The notes beneath the pieces are model-generated. The model did no database searches, had not been told where the DNA came from, and saw only the letters and a program-made list of their open reading frames with translations. Of a stretch of 64,000 nt of DNA, positions 33,741-43,045 are shown in pieces. The position numbers and the translations under genes were made by a program. Within the stretch, counting starts at the first letter, position 1. Each line of letters begins with the position of its first letter. Origin of the DNA: CAWDCV01 sp963728125 (lineage in GTDB: Bacteria > Actinomycetota > Actinomycetes > CAWDCV01); the NCBI GenBank assembly GCA_963728125.1, contig CAVSIZ010000015.1:186001-250000 (forward strand), given 5' to 3'.

Positions 33741-35225
33741 TCAGTTGGGACGCCAGCCGGCCAGCTTTCCGCGCTGGCTGACGGCGCGTAACCGGCGCTC
33801 GACCCGGTCGCGCACCTGCTCGGTGGCGACGATCAGCAGCTCGTCGCCAGTTCGCAGAACGGTCCGGCTATCAGGAACGAAGCTCTGTCCGTCGCGCACG
33901 ACGAGCGTGACCGACGCACCCCGCGGCAAACGCAGCTCGAAGATTTCGACTCCGTGCAGACGTGATTCGGGTGGGACCCGCACCTCGAGCAGATCGGCGC
34001 GTAGATGAGCGAGGGGAGCAGACTCGATGCCCATGTCGTCGGCCGCCATGTCCTGTACGAGGCCCAGCCGGCGTGCGATCCACGGCAGCGTCGGTCCTTG
34101 GACCAGGGTGAACACGACCACCAGGACGAACACGAGGTTGAAGATCCGCTCGGAACCCGCCACCCCGGCGGTCACCGGGATCGTCGCGACCACGATGGGG
34201 ACCGCGCCGCGCAAACCCGCCCAGGACAGAAAGGCCTGCTCCCGCCAGGGCACCCGGAACCACACTGACGACAACACCACCGACAGCGGCCGCGCGATCA
34301 AGAGCAGGACGAACCCGACTCCGAGGGCCGGGAGGACGACGGCGCCCAATTCACGTGGAGTCGCCAGCAATCCGAGCATCACGAACAGCCCGATCTGCGC
34401 GAGCCAAGCGATGCCCTCCGCGAAGCTGCGCGTCGCGGTTCCATGTGACAGGCGGCTATTGCCGAGGACAAGGCTCGTCAGGTACACCGCGAGGAACCCG
34501 CTCAGGTGCAGCGTGGTCGCCGCTGCATATGACCCCACGGCCAGCGCGAGCACCGCCAGCGGGTAGAGGCCGGAGGCGGGCAGCGCCACCCGGCGTAATC
34601 CCTGAGCGCCCAACCAACCGATGCCGAGCCCCAACGCTGCCCCGCCCACGAGCTCCATGACCAACAAGCCGAGCAGCGGGAGCACACCGGGCACGTCACT
34701 CGGTGGCTCGGACAGCGCAATCACGAGGATGACGACCGGCGCATCGTTGAATCCGGACTCGGCCTCGAGAATGCCGGCTGGTCGCGGTGGCAGCCGCAGC
34801 GTGCGCAGCACCGAGAACACCGCCGCCGCGTCCGTCGACGACACGATTGCTCCCACGAGGACGGCGACCTGCCAGGAGACATCCAAGAAGCTGTAGGCCG
34901 CCAGCGCTGTCACGAGCACGCTCACTCCGACACCGATGGTTGCCAGGGCACTGGCGACGGGGATCGCGGGTCGGACGAGCTTCCAGCTGGTCGTTAGCCC
35001 GCCCTCGGCCAAGATGAGGACGAGCGCACCGAGCCCGAGCACCTGTGCCAACGCATCGTCATTGAAGTAGATGCCGATGGCGTCCTCGCCGAGCAGCAGC
35101 CCGAGTCCGAGGTACAGCAGCAAGCTCGGCAACCCGGTTCGCGTGGACAGCCGGACGGCAACGATGGCGGACAGGACGACGCCGGCCCCGACGAGCAGCA
35201 CGAAGTCGAACTGCTCGATGGGCAC
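33741..35225 (-). CDS. Monovalent cation/proton antiporter (CPA family) with TrkA-C domain
   Basis: From the GTG at 35225 the protein has 494 residues: about twelve membrane spans of the Na/H exchanger fold, including FNDAPVVILVIAL with the ion-binding Asp and GAIVSSTDAAAVFSVL, followed by a cytoplasmic TrkA-C (RCK C-lobe) domain (GVEIFELRLPRGASVTLVV). The TrkA-C domain points to potassium/proton antiport gated by a nucleotide or ion. It is divergent from the penicillin acylase gene by 265 bases that contain no gene I can support. A longer frame to 35441 has no homology. Confidence 0.88.
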   Translation of the reverse strand: MPIEQFDFVLLVGAGVVLSAIVAVRLSTRTGLPSLLLYLGLGLLLGEDAIGIYFNDDALAQVLGLGALVLILAEGGLTTSWKLVRPAIPVASALATIGVGVSVLVTALAAYSFLDVSWQVAVLVGAIVSSTDAAAVFSVLRTLRLPPRPAGILEAESGFNDAPVVILVIALSEPPSDVPGVLPLLGLLVMELVGGAALGLGIGWLGAQGLRRVALPASGLYPLAVLALAVGSYAAATTLHLSGFLAVYLTSLVLGNSRLSHGTATRSFAEGIAWLAQIGLFVMLGLLATPRELGAVVLPALGVGFVLLLIARPLSVVLSSVWFRVPWREQAFLSWAGLRGAVPIVVATIPVTAGVAGSERIFNLVFVLVVVFTLVQGPTLPWIARRLGLVQDMAADDMGIESAPLAHLRADLLEVRVPPESRLHGVEIFELRLPRGASVTLVVRDGQSFVPDSRTVLRTGDELLIVATEQVRDRVERRLRAVSQRGKLAGWRPN

Positions 35226-35490
35226 GGGGCGCCTCCCCTCCGCGTGAGCCGTCGGGCGGCGCGGGATGCGGAACATTGGAGCAGTCGAGCCGCCGAGCGA
35301 GGGACGAGCGAGAAGGCGAGCGCGACCAGGGACATTGTGGGGTACCGCGGCCGGCGGTCGTGTCGATCGTCGTGTCATCCGGCGCGCGGGCCCACGTGCA
35401 ATCGCCACACGACGATCTACACGACCAGGACCGGCCAGCAATTCTGCGTCGCCTGGTCCCTCGGGGGGTGCAGCCTCCTAGGCTGCGCGC

Positions 35491-38046
35491 ATGCGCCGCC
35501 TGCTCATCGTCGGAGTGGTTCTGGCGTCGGTTCTGGGCCTGATCGCGATCTCAGCTGCGGTGTACGGCACGTGGACGGTGCGCCGCTCCTTTCCGGCGTA
35601 CGAGGGTGAGCTGGCCGTCGCCGGCCTGGACGGCAACGTCACCGTGCATCGCGATGCGTACGGCATTCCGCAGATCTATGCCGATAGCGCGGAGGATCTC
35701 CTCACGGCGCAGGGCTATGTGCATGCGCAGGACCGGTTCTGGGAGATGGACTTTCGCCGCCACGTGACCTCAGGGCGATTGGCCGAGCTCTTCGGCGAGG
35801 ACCAGGTCGAGCGTGACACGTTCCTGCGCACGCTGGGCTGGCGCCGCGTCGCCGAGCAGGAGTTGGCGATCCTGTCACCCGACACGCGGCGCTGGCTGCA
35901 GGCGTACGCCGACGGGGTGAACGCCTACCTCGAGCAACGCGACGGCGCCGAGCTGAGCCTCGAGTACGCCGTCCTCGGGCTGACCGGCGTCAGCGCAACG
36001 CCAGAACCGTGGACCCCTGCGGATTCGGTGGCGTGGCTCAAGGCGATGGCCTGGGATCTGCGCGGCAACATGCAAACCGAGATCGCCCGCGCCCACATGG
36101 CCGCGACGCTGCCCGTGGAGCGCATCGAGGAGCTGTACCCGCCGTACCCGTACGACCGGCACCAGCCGATCCTGCCCGGCTACACCGGGACGTCAGCACC
36201 GGTCGAGGATCGCAGCGCCGCGGCGTACGCACCGGAACGGACCGCAATCCCCGATGGTGCGCAGCAGGCGTTCGATGCTGTTGCCGCATCCGTCGCAGCG
36301 ATGCCCACGCTGCTTGGTTCCGGTGAGGGCATCGGCTCGAACTCGTGGGTGCTCAGCGGTGCGCGGACCGACACCGGCGGCGCACTGCTCGCCAACGACC
36401 CGCACCTTGCGCCGCAGATGCCGTCGATCTGGTACCAGATGGGACTGCACTGCCGTGCAGTTTCGAGCGCATGCCCGTTCCAGGTCGCGGGCTACACCTT
36501 CTCCGGTGTTCCGGGTGTCGTCATCGGTCACAACGATCGCATCGCGTGGGGCTTCACCAACATGGGTCCAGACGTGACTGACCTGTACCTCGAGCGGCTC
36601 GAGGACGGGGGATACGCCGTGCCCGGCGGCACCGCACCGTTCGACCAGCGTGAGGAGACCATTCGCGTTGCCGGTGGTGACGACGTCACCATCACGGTCC
36701 GGTCGACCAGGCATGGCCCGCTGCTGTCGGACGCCAGCGAGGAGCTGCGCGGCGTCGGCAGCACGGCGCCCGTCGACGGTCAGCCGGCGGGCAATCGCGA
36801 CCCGGGTTACGGAGTTTCGCTGCGCTGGACCGCGCTCGAACCTGGACGTACCGCAGACGCCATCTTCGACATCAACACGGCGCAGACGTGGCTCGACTTC
36901 CGCGAGGCAGCTCGGCTGTTCGAGGTGCCGGCGCAAAACCTCGTGTACGCCGATGTCGAGGGGCACATTGGCTACCAGTCCCCGGGACGGATTCCCATCC
37001 GCCCATCCGGACCTGGACGGCCGATGGGGCGCTGGCCGGCGGCGGGGTGGACCAACGAGGACGAGTGGCTCGGGTTCATCCCGTTCGAGGAGCTCCCCTC
37101 GGCGTACGACCCGCCTGAGGGCTACATCGTCACCGCCAACAACGCGGTCGCGGCGCCGACCTACCCCAACTACCTCACCGACGAATGGGCGTACGGCTAT
37201 CGCAGTCAGCGCATCGTCGAGCGCATCGAGGAGCTCGACACCGGCATCGACATCGACGCGATGACCGACATTCAGCGCGACACGCGCAACGGCAACGCCG
37301 CGTACCTCGTGCCGATGCTGCTCGACGTCCAGCTGGATCCGTGGGAGCGAGAAGCCCAGGACCTGCTGCGCGATTGGGACTACAGCCAACCGCCCGACTC
37401 CGCGGCCGCTGCGTACTTCAACGCGGTCTGGAAGAACCTGCTGTCCATCACCTTCGACGACGAGCTGCCGGAGGCCACCCGTCCCGACGGTGGCGACCGC
37501 TGGTTCGAGGTCGTTCGGCGGCTGATGGACGCGCCCGACAACGCCTGGTGGGACAACGTCACAACGAAAGACGTGCGCGAGACGCGCGACATCGTTCTGC
37601 TGCAGGCGCTGGTCGATGCACGCGCCGAGATGACGCGGCTTCAGGGCAAGGATCCGCGCGAGTGGACGTGGGGATGGGTGCACGAGTTGGAGGTGCGCAA
37701 CGGCACCTTCGGCACGTCCGGCATCGCCCCGATCGAGTGGCTCTTCAACCGTGGACCGCTACGCCTTGGCGGCGGCCCCTCCATCGTGGATGCCGTCGGC
37801 TGGAATGCCGCCGAGAGTTACGAAGTCAACTGGGTGCCATCGATGCGGATGGTCGTCGATCTCGACGATCTGGATCGTTCTCGCTGGATCAACCTGACGG
37901 GCGCATCGGGACACGCGTTCCACCGCCACTACTTCGATCAGGCCGGCCTCTGGGGGGACGGTCGTACCACCACGTGGCCGTGGACGGCCGACGCCGTCGA
38001 AGGTGCCGCAGAGAACACCTTGGTCCTCACGCCGTCATCGTCCTGA
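35491..38046 (+). CDS. Penicillin acylase family Ntn-hydrolase
   Basis: The 851-residue precursor has a signal/anchor (VVLASVLGLIAISAAVYGTW), the alpha chain, a spacer and the autocleavage site GIGSNSWVLSG with nucleophile Ser283 becoming the new N-terminus of the beta chain. Conserved LANDPHL and the PGVVIGHNDRIAWGFTN region follow. Family members hydrolyse amides of penicillin, cyclic lipopeptides or acyl-homoserine lactones, so a quorum-quenching or secondary-metabolite role is possible. It overlaps the convergent SARP gene by 12 bases. Exported or periplasm-like wall location is expected. Confidence 0.92.
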   Translation: MRRLLIVGVVLASVLGLIAISAAVYGTWTVRRSFPAYEGELAVAGLDGNVTVHRDAYGIPQIYADSAEDLLTAQGYVHAQDRFWEMDFRRHVTSGRLAELFGEDQVERDTFLRTLGWRRVAEQELAILSPDTRRWLQAYADGVNAYLEQRDGAELSLEYAVLGLTGVSATPEPWTPADSVAWLKAMAWDLRGNMQTEIARAHMAATLPVERIEELYPPYPYDRHQPILPGYTGTSAPVEDRSAAAYAPERTAIPDGAQQAFDAVAASVAAMPTLLGSGEGIGSNSWVLSGARTDTGGALLANDPHLAPQMPSIWYQMGLHCRAVSSACPFQVAGYTFSGVPGVVIGHNDRIAWGFTNMGPDVTDLYLERLEDGGYAVPGGTAPFDQREETIRVAGGDDVTITVRSTRHGPLLSDASEELRGVGSTAPVDGQPAGNRDPGYGVSLRWTALEPGRTADAIFDINTAQTWLDFREAARLFEVPAQNLVYADVEGHIGYQSPGRIPIRPSGPGRPMGRWPAAGWTNEDEWLGFIPFEELPSAYDPPEGYIVTANNAVAAPTYPNYLTDEWAYGYRSQRIVERIEELDTGIDIDAMTDIQRDTRNGNAAYLVPMLLDVQLDPWEREAQDLLRDWDYSQPPDSAAAAYFNAVWKNLLSITFDDELPEATRPDGGDRWFEVVRRLMDAPDNAWWDNVTTKDVRETRDIVLLQALVDARAEMTRLQGKDPREWTWGWVHELEVRNGTFGTSGIAPIEWLFNRGPLRLGGGPSIVDAVGWNAAESYEVNWVPSMRMVVDLDDLDRSRWINLTGASGHAFHRHYFDQAGLWGDGRTTTWPWTADAVEGAAENTLVLTPSSS

Positions 38047-39666
38047 CGAGAGTGTGGGAAGCCAGTCCTCGATAGCCGCTGCGACAGCGTCGACGTCACC
38101 TGCCCAGAGCACGGTGTCATCGCCAGGCAGGAGAGCGAGCGTTGCCTGCGAGAGGTGGGCAGCGAGGTATTCCGCATTTCCCGGGTTGTTTGCTCTGTCA
38201 CCACGCCGATGCAACACGAGCACCGGGACATCGACGTCGGACAGTTGTGCGCGGATGTCTGTCTCCAGCAGCCGCTGCACGATCTGTGCTGCGCCGCCCA
38301 CGCCTGCACCCATCCGCATGTATCGGGTGAACCATCGCGAGAATTCGACGTCCCCCACCCGGCTCGGTGCCCACAGCGGCAGTACGGCGTCCATGTCGAG
38401 GCGTTGGCTCACCACGGTCTGCAGCGTTGCCGCTTGTTCGGGCTTGGCGCTGTACGGATAGTCATGCGCTGCCACGACAGGCAGCATCGTGTACGTGGCC
38501 AGCCCGATCACGCGCTCGGGGTGGGCAACTGCCGTGAGCAATCCAATGGTCGCGCCGTCCAAGACGCCGAAGATGGCGAAGTGACGGGAACCGACCGCGT
38601 CCATCACGGCGATGACGTCGTCGACGTGCTCCGGTAGTGGCGGGAAGCCGCCAAATCGGTCGGACATCCCGGTGCCGCGTTTGTCCATCAGTACGAGGCG
38701 ACATGCTCTGCCGAGGCGCCGATACAGGTGCGCGAGTACGGGATCTTCCCAGCGGACCTCGAGGTGCCCGGTGAAACCTGGGACGAGGACAACGTCGATC
38801 GGACCGTTGCCGAGCACCTGATAGGCCAGCGCGCAGTCGCCGACGCGGGTGAAGAGGGTCTGCGGCGTACGTGCGATTCGTGAGTCGACCAGACCGAGCT
38901 GCTCGTCCTGATCCACGATCCCGCGGTGAAGCTGTTGGAGCTCTGGGCTCGGATCGACTCCTAGCTCGGCTCGAAGCAACGCACGAACCTCGGCGAAGCG
39001 CTGGACGGCATCGGCCTGCCGGCCGGAGCGATACAGCGACAGCATGAGCTGTCCCCACCGTCGCTCGCGCAGCGGCTCTGATCGCACCAGTCCGCTGGCC
39101 AGGGAAACCGCGACGTCGGTGTTGCCAGCGGCGAGCTCCGCGTCGACCTGGTCTTCCTCGGTGCTGTGCCGCGATTCGGTGAGCCGGGCAACGTCGGCCG
39201 CCGCGAACCGCTCCCATGGCACATCCGCCATGGCCGGTCCACGCCACAGCGCCAGGGCTTCTCGAAACGTGCCGGCCGCCCGGTCCGGCTCATTGCTTGC
39301 AAACTCTGCTCGTCCGCGTGCGGCTAGCGCCTCGTACGCCTCCGAGTCGAGCTGGTTCGGGCCGAGCCGCAGTACGTACCCATGGGGCGCGGCCTCGAGG
39401 GGTGACGGGCTGTGGCCCAGGCGGCGGCGCAGCGCGGACACGTGGACGTGCAGCGCGTGTCGGACGCCGGCAGGAGGAGCGTTGCCCCAGACGGCATCGA
39501 TCAGGGCGTCGGCGGAGACCACGAGTCCCGCGTCGGACGCGAGCGCAGCGAGCAAGGTCCGTTCTCGCTCGCTGCGGATGGGAGCCGACGATCCGTCTGC
39601 GTACCCGAGCCGCACCGGACCGAGCAGCTGGATCGACGTCACCGGCGACGGACCCTGCTCCGTCAT
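38035..39666 (-). CDS. SARP-type regulator fused to a degenerate alpha/beta-hydrolase domain
   Basis: From the ATG at 39666 the protein has 543 residues. Residues 1-105 are an OmpR-like winged helix of SARP type; 110-255 are the BTAD helical domain (EALALWRGPAMADV, then YRSGRQADAVQRFAEVRALL); 270-543 are an alpha/beta-hydrolase domain. The nucleophile elbow reads G367-V-L-D-G, with Leu369 where Ser should be, and the usual catalytic His is Thr518 in LLPGDDTVLWAGD. The enzyme part is therefore probably a ligand sensor. It is divergent from the P450 gene across 81 bases, a likely target. Confidence 0.85.
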   Translation of the reverse strand: MTEQGPSPVTSIQLLGPVRLGYADGSSAPIRSERERTLLAALASDAGLVVSADALIDAVWGNAPPAGVRHALHVHVSALRRRLGHSPSPLEAAPHGYVLRLGPNQLDSEAYEALAARGRAEFASNEPDRAAGTFREALALWRGPAMADVPWERFAAADVARLTESRHSTEEDQVDAELAAGNTDVAVSLASGLVRSEPLRERRWGQLMLSLYRSGRQADAVQRFAEVRALLRAELGVDPSPELQQLHRGIVDQDEQLGLVDSRIARTPQTLFTRVGDCALAYQVLGNGPIDVVLVPGFTGHLEVRWEDPVLAHLYRRLGRACRLVLMDKRGTGMSDRFGGFPPLPEHVDDVIAVMDAVGSRHFAIFGVLDGATIGLLTAVAHPERVIGLATYTMLPVVAAHDYPYSAKPEQAATLQTVVSQRLDMDAVLPLWAPSRVGDVEFSRWFTRYMRMGAGVGGAAQIVQRLLETDIRAQLSDVDVPVLVLHRRGDRANNPGNAEYLAAHLSQATLALLPGDDTVLWAGDVDAVAAAIEDWLPTLSSGR

Positions 39667-39747
39667 GGGGTGAACGTACCGCCAGCGATTAGCCTTGAGC
39701 GCGCCTTGATTGCCGCACGCGAAGGTTTCGAGCGGAGGTGGCGGGCG

Positions 39748-41091
39748 ATGCTGAAGACGCTGCTCGGGTCGACGCTCGAGTTGAAGCGGGATCCGCTCGG
39801 GACGTTCGAGCGCGCGATGTACGAGCAGGGGGACGTTGCACGTATCGTCCTCGGCCCGCCGGGCGCCCGGCAGGTCCTGAACCTCGTCACCCACCCGGAC
39901 GGGATCCAGCAGATTCTGGCGACCAACAGTCGCAACTACGCCAAGGGCAGCCCGTTCTATCGGGAGATCCGCGGCTGGGTGGGTGATGGGTTGCTGACGA
40001 GCGAGGGTGAGGAGTGGCAGCGGCAGCGGCGAATCGTGCAGCCGCTGTTCACGCCGCGGCGAGTGAAGACGTACGTCGACGTCATGGCCGAGGAGGCCGA
40101 CCGACTCGTCGGGGAGCTGAGCCTGGGCGGCTCCTCAGCGCAGACGGTTGATCTGCATGCGACATCGATGCGCTACACGCTGCGCGTCGTCGGCAGGCTG
40201 CTCTTTGGTGACGACCTGGCCGATGTGATCGCCACGATGGATCATGCCTTCCCGCTCGTGAACCAGCAGGTTCGCACTCGGGCCCAGCAGCCGATCCGGT
40301 TGATTCGGGCTGTGCCAACGCGACGGTCGCGACAGGCACGCGCGGCGCAACGGGAACTGTTCGAGGTCGTCGATCGCGTGGTGGCTCGACACAAGGAGGC
40401 GACCGGCGCGGACGATCTCGTGACGCTGCTGCAGCACGCCACAGATCCCGAGACGGGTGCGGGACTCGACGCCCGTGAGATCCGCGACCAGGTGCTGATC
40501 TTCCTGCTCGCCGGACACGAGACGACCGCGAATGCGTTGACCTTCACGCTGCACTTGCTGGGGCATCACCCCCAGATTCAGGACGCGGTGCGCGCTGAGG
40601 TCGCCAACGTCGTGAGCACCTGGCCGCCTTCGGCTGATGACGTCGAGCATCTCGATCAGACGTGGGCTGCCATTCAGGAAGCCATGCGCCTCTATCCACC
40701 CGCACCAGGGACCGGTCGGGTTGCGCTGGCTCCCGACGAGGTAGGCGGGCATCGGTTGGAGGCCGGCTCGATCGTGATCCTCAGCATGTGGGCCACACAT
40801 CGCAACCGTGACTTGTGGCCCGACCCGCAACGCTTCGACCCGTCGCGGTTCGCGCCAGGCGCCGTCGCCCGCCGGCATCGGTACGCCTACGTGCCCTTCG
40901 GCGGCGGGCCGCGGGCATGTCTTGGTGCGCTCTTCGCCCGGCTAGAGGCAACGGTGGCGGTCGCGGCACTGGTACGGGCCTTCCGGCTGACGACCGATCA
41001 GGTCGAGCCGGCTGTAGCGGCGGGCATCACGCTGCGGCCGCGCGGCGCCGTGCCCTGCTCGATTTCGGCCCTCGCTCCGTCCAGCCGGTAG
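39748..41091 (+). CDS. Cytochrome P450
   Basis: From the ATG at 39748 (GGAGGTGG ribosome site 7 bases upstream) the protein has 447 residues with the I-helix motif LLAGHETTANAL, the K-helix EAMRLYPP and the haem loop FGGGPRACLG with the thiolate ligand Cys391. It lacks membrane anchors and a fused reductase. A ferredoxin gene lies in the electron-transfer operon 24 kb away. The substrate is unknown; the divergent SARP regulator points to inducible or secondary metabolism. A frame reading back to 39412 overlaps the SARP gene and is rejected. Confidence 0.93.
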   Translation: MLKTLLGSTLELKRDPLGTFERAMYEQGDVARIVLGPPGARQVLNLVTHPDGIQQILATNSRNYAKGSPFYREIRGWVGDGLLTSEGEEWQRQRRIVQPLFTPRRVKTYVDVMAEEADRLVGELSLGGSSAQTVDLHATSMRYTLRVVGRLLFGDDLADVIATMDHAFPLVNQQVRTRAQQPIRLIRAVPTRRSRQARAAQRELFEVVDRVVARHKEATGADDLVTLLQHATDPETGAGLDAREIRDQVLIFLLAGHETTANALTFTLHLLGHHPQIQDAVRAEVANVVSTWPPSADDVEHLDQTWAAIQEAMRLYPPAPGTGRVALAPDEVGGHRLEAGSIVILSMWATHRNRDLWPDPQRFDPSRFAPGAVARRHRYAYVPFGGGPRACLGALFARLEATVAVAALVRAFRLTTDQVEPAVAAGITLRPRGAVPCSISALAPSSR

Positions 41092-41094
41092 GGG

Positions 41095-41667
41095 CTAGGC
41101 AGGCACGCGTTCCAGACCCGCGCTGGGCGTGACGACTGCGTGGACCAGGCGATCGTGCGGCTCCGCGGGCACTGCGCCCGCTGGCAGCAGTTCGCCGTCG
41201 TGGAGCAGCGCGATCAGCGGGCCAGTCGTCCGCGAGAGAGCGCGGTCGTACGAGCCGCCGCCGCGGCCGAGCCGCACGCCGTCGCGGGCCACCGCTACCG
41301 CCGGAACGATCACGACGTTCGCGACGCCGATCGCCTCCGTACCGAGGTCAGGACCGGCGGGCTCGCGTAGGCCCCAGCGGGCGGACACGAGTCCGGCCGC
41401 AGCGTCGTACTCACCCCAGCCCAAATCGCGATCGGCACGCAGGATCGGCAGCAGTACGCGGCACCCGCGCGCGACCAACGCAGCCAGCAGCGGTCCGGTC
41501 GGTGGTTCGGGTGGGACGTCCACGTAACAGGCGACACATCCCCTGTCCGGGAGCGCTGGCAGGACGGCGGCGGCCAGCTTCTCGCCGGCCTCCTCGAGCT
41601 GAGTAGGCGTCAAGACAGCGCGACGGGCAGCGAGCTGGGTGCGCAGCGCCGCCTTGGTGACACCCAC
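41095..41667 (-). CDS. 5-formyltetrahydrofolate cyclo-ligase
   Basis: From the GTG at 41667 the protein has 190 residues. It begins VGVTKAALRTQLAARRAVLT and has the ATP/folate motif VIVPAVAVARDGVRLGRGGG followed by SYDRAL, the family signature. The enzyme converts 5-formyl-THF to 5,10-methenyl-THF with ATP. In actinobacteria it normally sits between the FmdB gene and galU; here it is opposite to galU with a GGDEF gene between. The longer frame to 42156 overlaps the GGDEF gene and is a shadow. Confidence 0.9.
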   Translation of the reverse strand: MGVTKAALRTQLAARRAVLTPTQLEEAGEKLAAAVLPALPDRGCVACYVDVPPEPPTGPLLAALVARGCRVLLPILRADRDLGWGEYDAAAGLVSARWGLREPAGPDLGTEAIGVANVVIVPAVAVARDGVRLGRGGGSYDRALSRTTGPLIALLHDGELLPAGAVPAEPHDRLVHAVVTPSAGLERVPA

Positions 41668-41743
41668 GGTGGCCTCCCGAAGATGAAGGCTGTCGCCATC
41701 CTGAGGCAAGATCGTGTCAGGCAGCTGACCCGGATGAGCATGG

Positions 41744-43021
41744 GTGACACGGATGAGGAGGTGCGCCACGGTCGTGACGTCGCGCACCCGCCTATGGACG
41801 ATTCTCATCGTCCTGCTCGCGTTCGTCGCCGGGCTCGCCGCCCTGGTGGGCTGGCTGTACCGCGGGCCGCTCCTCGCTGCTCTGTTCGGACTGCTGGTCG
41901 TCCTGCTGTGGCCGCTGGTCGCGTACGTCGGCCGTCGGATCGTGTCCGAGCTGCCCGTTCCGGCCGCGCGGCACGCCGCAGGCTCGGCTGAGGAGAACGG
42001 TGCAGGCGGGGTCGACGATCCCGACGCGTACCTGCGACGGCTCGGGGAGACGCTGACCCGAACGCTCGATCTCGACGGCATCCTCGGCGTGGTGCTGGCA
42101 ACCGCCCTCTCGTCCGTGCGGGCGTCCAGCGGCGTCGTCCTCATGGTCGAGCCCACTGGCGATCTGCGGCTGGTTGCCGGTCAAGGATTGGACCGCCTCG
42201 ACGGGTCAGGGAACATGCGCGGGGTGGCGCTGGGCTCCGGGGTCCTCGGCGGAGTCGCGTCGACCGGCATCGTCGCGCGCGGTCGACTCGAGTCGCTGCT
42301 GCCCGCTCCCGGCGAGCCGTCGATCGGCAACGTGCTCGCCGTACCGCTGCGGCGGCACGAGGACGTCATTGGTGTGCTGGCCGCGTACGACCGGCTCGAC
42401 CGGCAGGCGTTCAGTGAGGGCGACGAGGACGCGCTGAAGACACTGGCCGATCAGGCAAGTGTTGCCGTCGACAACGCGCTGCAGCACAGCGAAGCGCAGC
42501 TCCTCGCCATCACCGATGCGCTGACGGGTCGGTGGAACTACCGCTACCTGTCGATGAACCTCGGTCGCGAGATCGAGCGCGCGCTGCGGTTCGGCCGGCA
42601 TCTCGCCGTCGTGATGCTCGACCTCGACCACTTCAAAGAGGTCAACGACCGATACGGCCACGAGCGCGGCAACGTGGTGCTCCGCGAGTTCACCGATCGA
42701 GTCGGCGAGCAGATCCGCGAGATCGACACGCTGGCGAGGTACGGCGGCGAGGAATTCGTGCTGATCTTGCCGGAGACCGGGCTCGACGGTGCCCAGCACG
42801 TTGCGGAGCGCATCTGCGGCGAGGTCCGCGGCGCGCCGTTCACACGTGGCGGCGACGAGTGGCTCTGGGTCACCGTCTCCGCTGGCATCGCGGTCTTTCC
42901 CGAACACGGCGGAACACAGGAGCAGCTGCTGCGCAGTGCCGACGCCGCGCTATATCAGGCCAAGCGCGGCGGCCGCGACCGCTGGTCGGTTGCCGACGTC
43001 GAGCTGCGCTCCGAGCGCTGA
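41744..43021 (+). CDS. Diguanylate cyclase with two membrane spans and GAF domain
   Basis: The 425-residue protein has two N-terminal spans (about 18-65), a GAF-like domain (about 95-250) and a GGDEF domain with RYGGEEFVLILPETG. The motif REID stands 5 residues before GGEEF, the RxxD inhibition site, so the enzyme would be product-inhibited by c-di-GMP. The GGEEF active site is intact. The protein starts at a GTG. It lies just upstream of galU by 24 bases, and may share its transcript. The GAF ligand is unknown. Confidence 0.88.
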   Translation: MTRMRRCATVVTSRTRLWTILIVLLAFVAGLAALVGWLYRGPLLAALFGLLVVLLWPLVAYVGRRIVSELPVPAARHAAGSAEENGAGGVDDPDAYLRRLGETLTRTLDLDGILGVVLATALSSVRASSGVVLMVEPTGDLRLVAGQGLDRLDGSGNMRGVALGSGVLGGVASTGIVARGRLESLLPAPGEPSIGNVLAVPLRRHEDVIGVLAAYDRLDRQAFSEGDEDALKTLADQASVAVDNALQHSEAQLLAITDALTGRWNYRYLSMNLGREIERALRFGRHLAVVMLDLDHFKEVNDRYGHERGNVVLREFTDRVGEQIREIDTLARYGGEEFVLILPETGLDGAQHVAERICGEVRGAPFTRGGDEWLWVTVSAGIAVFPEHGGTQEQLLRSADAALYQAKRGGRDRWSVADVELRSER

Positions 43022-43045
43022 CCGCTGCGGCATAGGGTCCTCCCT

